Positions 25,187 through 64,000 of a DNA stretch of 64,000 bases are shown one piece after another. This DNA comes from Gavia stellata (taxonomy: Eukaryota; Chordata; Aves; Gaviiformes; Gaviidae): the NCBI RefSeq assembly GCF_030936135.1, contig NC_082596.1, forward strand, positions 13,058,155 through 13,122,154, read 5' to 3'. The translations under genes and the position numbers were made by a program. Below the pieces are notes generated by a model. That model made no database searches. It was not told where the DNA came from and saw nothing but the letters and a program-made list of their open reading frames with translations. Position 1 is the first letter of the stretch. The number at the start of each line of letters is the position of its first letter.

Positions 25187-28100
25187 CTGCAATGGGGTGG
25201 CTAGAGGGTTGGGGCAGTCAGCAAAAACATGTATTTCCATCGCTGCCTTGAAAACAGAAAGAACAGCATAAATTATAGCCAGCAAAGCTTCCTTCCACCA
25301 TGGAAACAAATTAGAAAGTCTCTGATGAGAAACAGAGTGGGGGAGTTGCTGGAGTTTCTCCCATGTGCAAAAAGGGATCTTCTGACACTCCTGCTCCCCT
25401 CCATGTCCTGCTCTTCCAGAGTCTGAGCAATGCAAGGCCAAGATGCCAGGCTGGGCTGGTGCAGCTCCTCAGAGCCTGTCAGCTCCTCTCATGGTGGCTG
25501 CAGAGGCTCTCCTGAGTCTTCTGGCTTGTACTGGCGTCGGGGGAGAGGTGAGAACACACCGTGCTCGGAGCACGATGGCTCCCAGCGCAGGACCTGGAAA
25601 ATTTTGTCCATCAGCGAGGTTGCCAGAAGAGCCCCCTCCAAGGCCATTTATTTTAGGAGGGAGGCAGACACACTGCCCCATTCACAGCAGAAACAAATCA
25701 GTCCTTTGCCAAGGTCACATCAAGACAGGAGAGGGATGTACCTGCTGCCAAGGGGTCCGTGCCAGTGCCAAGGGGCCACATGGCAAAGAAAGGAAAACAG
25801 ATCTCCAGAGAAGGTCTCTGGAGAGAGTACTAAGCTGCAGATGCGAATGTAGCCCATCTGGACAACCAATGTAACAGCCTGGTCCTGCACGTTGCCGGGA
25901 CGCTACCTCGCCATATGAAATGCAAACTAACCGCACAACACACAGAAACTGGCAGGGCGCCGGTGCGTTTTGCAGAAATTACTTTACAGATGATGGTAAA
26001 CCTGTCCTGGCTGGCCCAGCACGGGCCTGGGCTTGAAACGGCATCCTCCAGCACAGCCTCAGGGCTGCACCTTGCTGGAGCCAGGGCTGCTTGGGATGCT
26101 GCGGTTGTCTTGGCTCTGCTGGCCAGCTCAGCATCAATGCGGTCTTGGTGGGAACTTGGCTCGCAGGGAAATCAAGCACTGCTTTTCTTTGTCTCACTCA
26201 ATGGACAGGGAGGGGGAATTAGAAATTATGGGGGTTTTCCCCCATCTGTTTTTATCCTGTGATATTTAAGCTCCCGAGTTGTGGTGGCAGTGGAGGGAAG
26301 CCTATGCTTGAGTTTTCCGGAGGGTTTTGTGATGGGCTGGGACGTTATGAGCTGGGACTAGCTAATAATGAGTGCTGTACATGGCCCTATCCTTAACTCC
26401 CAGTGAGTCCAGTGATCATTTCACACTACAGTGTTTTTCAGATGAGCACACATGAACAGCTGGTCTTCAGCAGCTGGGCTAAGGTAGCTTTTGCTTACAC
26501 AGGTAAATGTGTTTTTGTTGCAGACTTGTGTAGCAAGAGTCAGAAACAGCAAGTGTATTCTTTGGGAGCTGCTATACTGTGCAGTGTGAGACAAGTTTTT
26601 TTTTGGTTCTAATTAGATATATGGGAATGCAAAACTGTCAAAAGAGGTCAATACCTATAAGACCCACTTTTCACTTCCTGGTCATCATGTAGCCAAATCA
26701 CTGATAACAGCTCTTTTCTTTTCTTACAGTAGGAAATCAGACAAGACGGCGGCAAACCCCACTGTGCTGGTGTTACTGGTAACTGTCTGCTTTTACTGGC
26801 CGAGCTCAAAGCTTCTGGTGCTTCTTAAGCATTTCGTGCTTTTGCTTGCCCGTAGTATTACCATGCCACTGTATGTTCCCAAACTGAGCCAATAGAAATG
26901 ATAGAGGTATAAATGAATAGATATTTTGCTCAAGGACTGACAATTCAGTAATCTGTTGACGGGTTTTTTCAGTATTGTTCCCTTTTATGGGAGGCCCTGA
27001 CAGCAAAGACCTGATAGTAATTTTCTATTGCTTTCCTCCTGCTTTGTTAAAGCGAGTGGTTTCACGTCTCTGCTCTGCAATGGCAGTAATGCTTCTTCCT
27101 TCTGACTCATGTAATAATAATGTTTTATAAAGATTTCATTTTAGTGTGCCCGTGAATATGCTGGAGCTGAGCTTTTTCTGTGCAGAGAACCATTCCTCTT
27201 CTTGTGGTTTACATTGTATCTTGATTAGGTTCTGCTTTGTTTTTCCTCCTTAGAAGCAGACTTTCCGTTTCCTTTCCTCAGATGTTCTTCAGCTGTATCA
27301 CCAGAATAAGGCAGAGGTCCGTCTTCCCCTGTTGCCCCATCTCTACCGCTGTGCTGTTGGACATCTGCTGGTAGCATTTATAAACCTGTACAATTTCTTC
27401 GAGTGCAAAGTTTTGCCTAGTGATTGAAAATGCAGCACATCCACCTACAACAATGGCCACATGTGTGGGTGACACCAGGCCACTATTTGCTCTGTGTCCT
27501 GATGTGTCCTGTTGAAAGCAACAAGGCTTTGGCACCAATAGGTGTTTCTAGGTTAGAGCTGGCTTCAACCTGGTCAGCACAACCCTCTGACATGTCTGTC
27601 CCCAGTCACCCATCTTGATGAGCCCGTAGGTCGAATCAGCTACAACTGGAGTCTAGAGCAGGAAAAGGTGATCAATGCCCAACTTGCTCCGCAACATTAA
27701 ATCATGGGACTGTGTTCCCGCTCTGCTCCTTAAATGTCAGCAGGAGGTGAGTTTGTGTCTAAAAATCTGACAAAGGGTACCTGAAATTAGGCACTCAGAA
27801 ATTATTACACCCCAAACTTGAGTCTGTCTTCAACAGTTCAGGCATAGGTCTCTCCATCTTTCAGGTTTGCCCCCCTGAAGGATAACATCTGCTCCCACCT
27901 GAGAAGATTTTTGTATGCAAAAAGCAGTGTTTATTGTTGCAAACCAAATGTCTCAAAGCAGGACGTGCATTTTTACATCAGCAGTGGTAGGCTATTATTT
28001 CCAAATATTTTTGGGATTCCTGGCTAGCTTTCCCATTCCAAGAGCATAATCTTGTATCCACAGATCTTGCATTTGCCAATGATTGCAGACAGCTATTTAA

Positions 28101-31043
28101 TGAGCTATTTGTGGTCAGAAACCAGTTGATAAAACTCCAAGTTGTACCAGCTGGCCTCAAAATTGAGCCGGCATAATTGCTGTTGAGATAACTGCTCAGG
28201 ATAAGGATCTCTTCTTTTTTTTAGGAAATAGATAGGAGCCCTTGACAATAACAACAAAACTCGATACAAACCTCACTCCCTATTAACCACAAACCCCATG
28301 TCATCATAAATTCATTTAAGATGCAAAACCATAACATCTGGCATCTGTATGAGTAGTCCAGCATTGAGTGCTGCTATATTTTTTCTCTTTAATATTTACT
28401 GACAACCCTACCTCTCCAGCTACTTTGCAGCCATCTGGAACATCAAGAAAAGGTATTTGATTTAGCTTTGTCCCATGAGACAATGCTATCCAGCTCAGCC
28501 TACATGTGTTGAGTGTAGTGATAGGCAGTTTAAGAGTTGTGGAAGAGTTAGCTTCCTTGCTTTTTGGCTGCATGACGCCCTTTTCAGCCCAGACTGCGGG
28601 GACCTCGGTGTTCAATGATACAAGGGGCTCAGGAATGGTCGTGCTGCACGGGATTGAATAGCCCAGGGGCAGCAGGAGTGAAGGAGAGGGCTATTTGCAC
28701 TAGGATGCAAGGGATGAGGGGGGGCAAGGTCTTTGCATGGTCCCTGCTCATCCAAACTCAGACCAGGACTTGGAGGGGGATGTCATTTCAGCCATCATGT
28801 CCTAACAGTGCTGCTGCCACTGTGTGCTTGCTGCTGGGGTCCAGAGCCAAGGCTTGGTCCTGGAGCCGTGCAGGAGGACTCTCCGGCAAGGGCAGGGCGC
28901 TCAAGCCACCGTCCAGTGCTTCACACAGTCCATGGTAGCAAGGGCACACAAGCAGAGTAAGGACAGATGGACACAGCAGCTGCCATGCAGGATCAGACCT
29001 CCTGCCCTGACACACTGGAAAAAAATCAGAACCATTGCCTTTATGGTTGTTACAACATACTCCAGTTGTCACGATTCATCTCCCACCTTTTGCACCAAAA
29101 TAATCTTATTTGCTCTTATTGGAGCTTTTAAATTGCATTTCCAAAATTCATGGTATGGTGATACACATTAGGAGAAATAACATTTCCTTTTCTGTTTCAT
29201 ACAGGCTCAATTGCAAAATAGCACAAAATTGAAAAACAAGTGGTTTCAGAGGAATGTGTCACACACGCTGTGTAAGCAGAAACTGCACCAGATGAGGGCC
29301 CAGTGCAGAGGGATATGAGACCAAGAGGGACTCTAGGGTGATCAGCACCTTTCCACATCACTGTCTTGCATTCCTACATTTAACTAGTGCAGATTCAACC
29401 ATGTAATTTTGTTCTAATTTCTTGGCCATATTAAATACACTTCTAAAGGAAAATAGCCCAACAGTAAAACCCATCCAGTGTGGTCCTTTGCCTCATGTCT
29501 AGTTGTAATGCAATTACTCACATACCTAAATAATTTAGTTATATTTATTGTACACTTAGAACATGAAATTTAGAAGAAATACTGAGTCACAATCTGCTGG
29601 ATGGGGTGTGGATGGGATGCTTTCAGCCTGCCTTTAGCCATCTGCCTCTATCACCAGGGGAATGGGGAAGAGGCACTTTTAGAGCAATTGATCCCATCCA
29701 AAATAAGCCTCTAAAGTGCTTTTTAAATGTAAAATATTTTCTCTGTGGAAGTTTCACTGACATTAATTTTTCACAATAATGCAATTACCTGTGTTGTAGG
29801 TCAGAGGGGAACACAGAGGCTCATTGCACAGCCTTAACAGGCCAGGTACAAGCAGTACCACACAAGCTTCCCGTAGAAGTGGCCTCTGAGAATGATGCAG
29901 ATGCCTACATTTCTATTCCTGCATCCTGAGCTTGGAAGAATTATCAGCATTTCTAAGATTTCTTTTTCTTGCCTTTTGGTACTTTAAAATTTGCAAAGGG
30001 TTCTCACACTTTGTATGAGCAGAGCATGATGGAAAGCATTTTCTCAAAGGTTACCTTTACAACAAGTCTAACCATGGATGAGGCTAGAGGAGATTTCTAT
30101 AGCTACTTCAAATTCATAATCACTCATTTTAAGGCCAAGTGGGGTCATTAAGTCATCAAGCCTTGCCTTGTGCATGACACAGGCTGCAGCATTTCTGTAT
30201 TCTTAAGTAGGATGAGGATTTTCACATTGACAACTGTGTAAGGTTTTATTCCTTGTTTTCTTTAATCCTCCATGATTTGTTCCAACCTGCAGCCCTTCTC
30301 TTTTCCATTCTGCTCTCCCTCTGCTCATCAAGCAGCAGGATTCTCCCTGTTCCCTCTCCTTTACAAGGATCATTTGCTACCGCAGTGCCTGTGGCTGAGT
30401 CTTCATCTTCCTGATCCCTCTCCTCCAGTGACCTTCAGCACTTTCAAACTGCAGCTGAAAAATGTTCTTTCCATCTCTGTTTCTACCTCTCCCTGTCACC
30501 GACACTTACCTCATATATAACTGTGTGTGATGTCTTTATAGAGCACAGAGCTCCTACTGAGAGGTGCAGGATGAGTTCTGCACATGACACCAAATGAGAC
30601 AATTTAACCTTAGATTATTTTTTATATAAACCTTTTATCTTAAAATAATTATGCCATTATAAGGTCATTGAAAAACAGTTCAAATAATTAATTACAACAC
30701 CATGCAAAGGCTGAATTATACATTTATCTTTGTGTACAGATTTTGCTCTTAATATTTAATCATTTGTCCGTAATAATAAATATTTGACTGACAAATCAGT
30801 TTCTGCATAGCATTAAGGAATTTACTTTCATACTCAGTTTTAGGTGCAGAATCAAACTTTCATTGTCAATAAAGCTGCAGCAGTACAGTAATGATAAGGT
30901 ACATTAAGGCTGGGTCTGAATGAGCAGCCAAAGACGACGTTAAAATATTCTAAGAGAGCTCCAGTTTCTGATATGAATAGTTACGTTTTCTTTTTACAAG
31001 GAATGAGATATGTTTCAGGTTGATTAATTCTGTATGCCTGACT
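25187..31043. other. Non-coding beyond the ferlin 3' end
   Basis: Two somewhat GC-richer patches (about 25440-26200 and 28600-29000) contain overlapping open frames in several phases, none with a recognisable motif. Positions 30595-30890 are very AT-rich with several TAATTA/AATAAT-type words. No exon is supported. Confidence 0.5.
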
Positions 31044-31049
31044 TTTATT
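31044..31049 (-). promoter_or_regulatory. Candidate poly(A) signal AATAAA for the ferlin gene
   Basis: Reading the minus strand past the TGA at 31103, the first AATAAA appears about 55 nt downstream. A GU-rich downstream element is not obvious, so cleavage may use a later site. Other minus-strand AATAAA copies occur further on, for example near 30244. Confidence 0.4.
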
Positions 31050-31102
31050 TTTAACTGAAGTGCTTGTATATGTTTGGTTACAATGAGAGCCATAACCTAC
31101 AC

Positions 31103-64000
<32,898 letters not shown>

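Noticed and set aside
25430..25874. Two overlapping plus-strand open frames of about 140 codons in a GC-richer patch
   Set aside because: They overlap in different phases with minus-strand frames of similar size, have no recognised motif and no splice context, which fits a stop-poor GC-rich stretch.
1..31000. A hidden second protein gene or a novel gene cluster
   Set aside because: No chain of splice-consistent exons or recognisable domains was found. The readable coding-like segments are CR1 reverse-transcriptase pieces.

Overview
This is vertebrate nuclear DNA, almost certainly from a bird. It has long AT-rich introns with GT-AG splice sites, no operons, and repeats dominated by chicken repeat 1 (CR1) LINE fragments. 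These carry the avian 3' tail of tandem ATTCTGTG-like octamers and the CR1 reverse-transcriptase reading frame. The only protein-coding gene I can support is the 3' half of a ferlin on the minus strand.

Positions 31103-63588 hold 19 consecutive coding exons. They join with matching phases into one open frame of 2655 nt (884 codons plus TGA). The product is the C-terminal half of a type II ferlin: C2D, a charged linker, C2E, C2F, then a single C-terminal membrane anchor. It resembles otoferlin throughout, but its linker is shorter and its C-terminal tail differs, so FER1L6 is the best symbol. The promoter, start codon and N-terminal half lie beyond position 64000. A possible poly(A) signal sits about 55 nt past the stop codon.

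Positions 1-31000, beyond the 3' end of the ferlin, look like a gene desert. They contain four clear CR1 fragments (2615-2945 +, 10258-10625 +, 21201-22365 -, 24537-25186 +), a CA microsatellite and small duplications. No exon chain, tRNA, rRNA or CRISPR is visible.

Inside the ferlin introns there are more CR1 pieces: 34750-35015 (-), 45388-46830 (+, reverse-transcriptase domain still readable over 307 codons), 46955-47070 (+, a CR1 tail that has grown into a CCTAT microsatellite) and 47825-47911 (-). Intron 12 (44391-48735) has collected three of these. I found no novel multi-gene system. The notable signals are the ferlin's C2 ligand pattern, some non-consensus splice donors, and tandem repeats sitting at CR1 3' tails.
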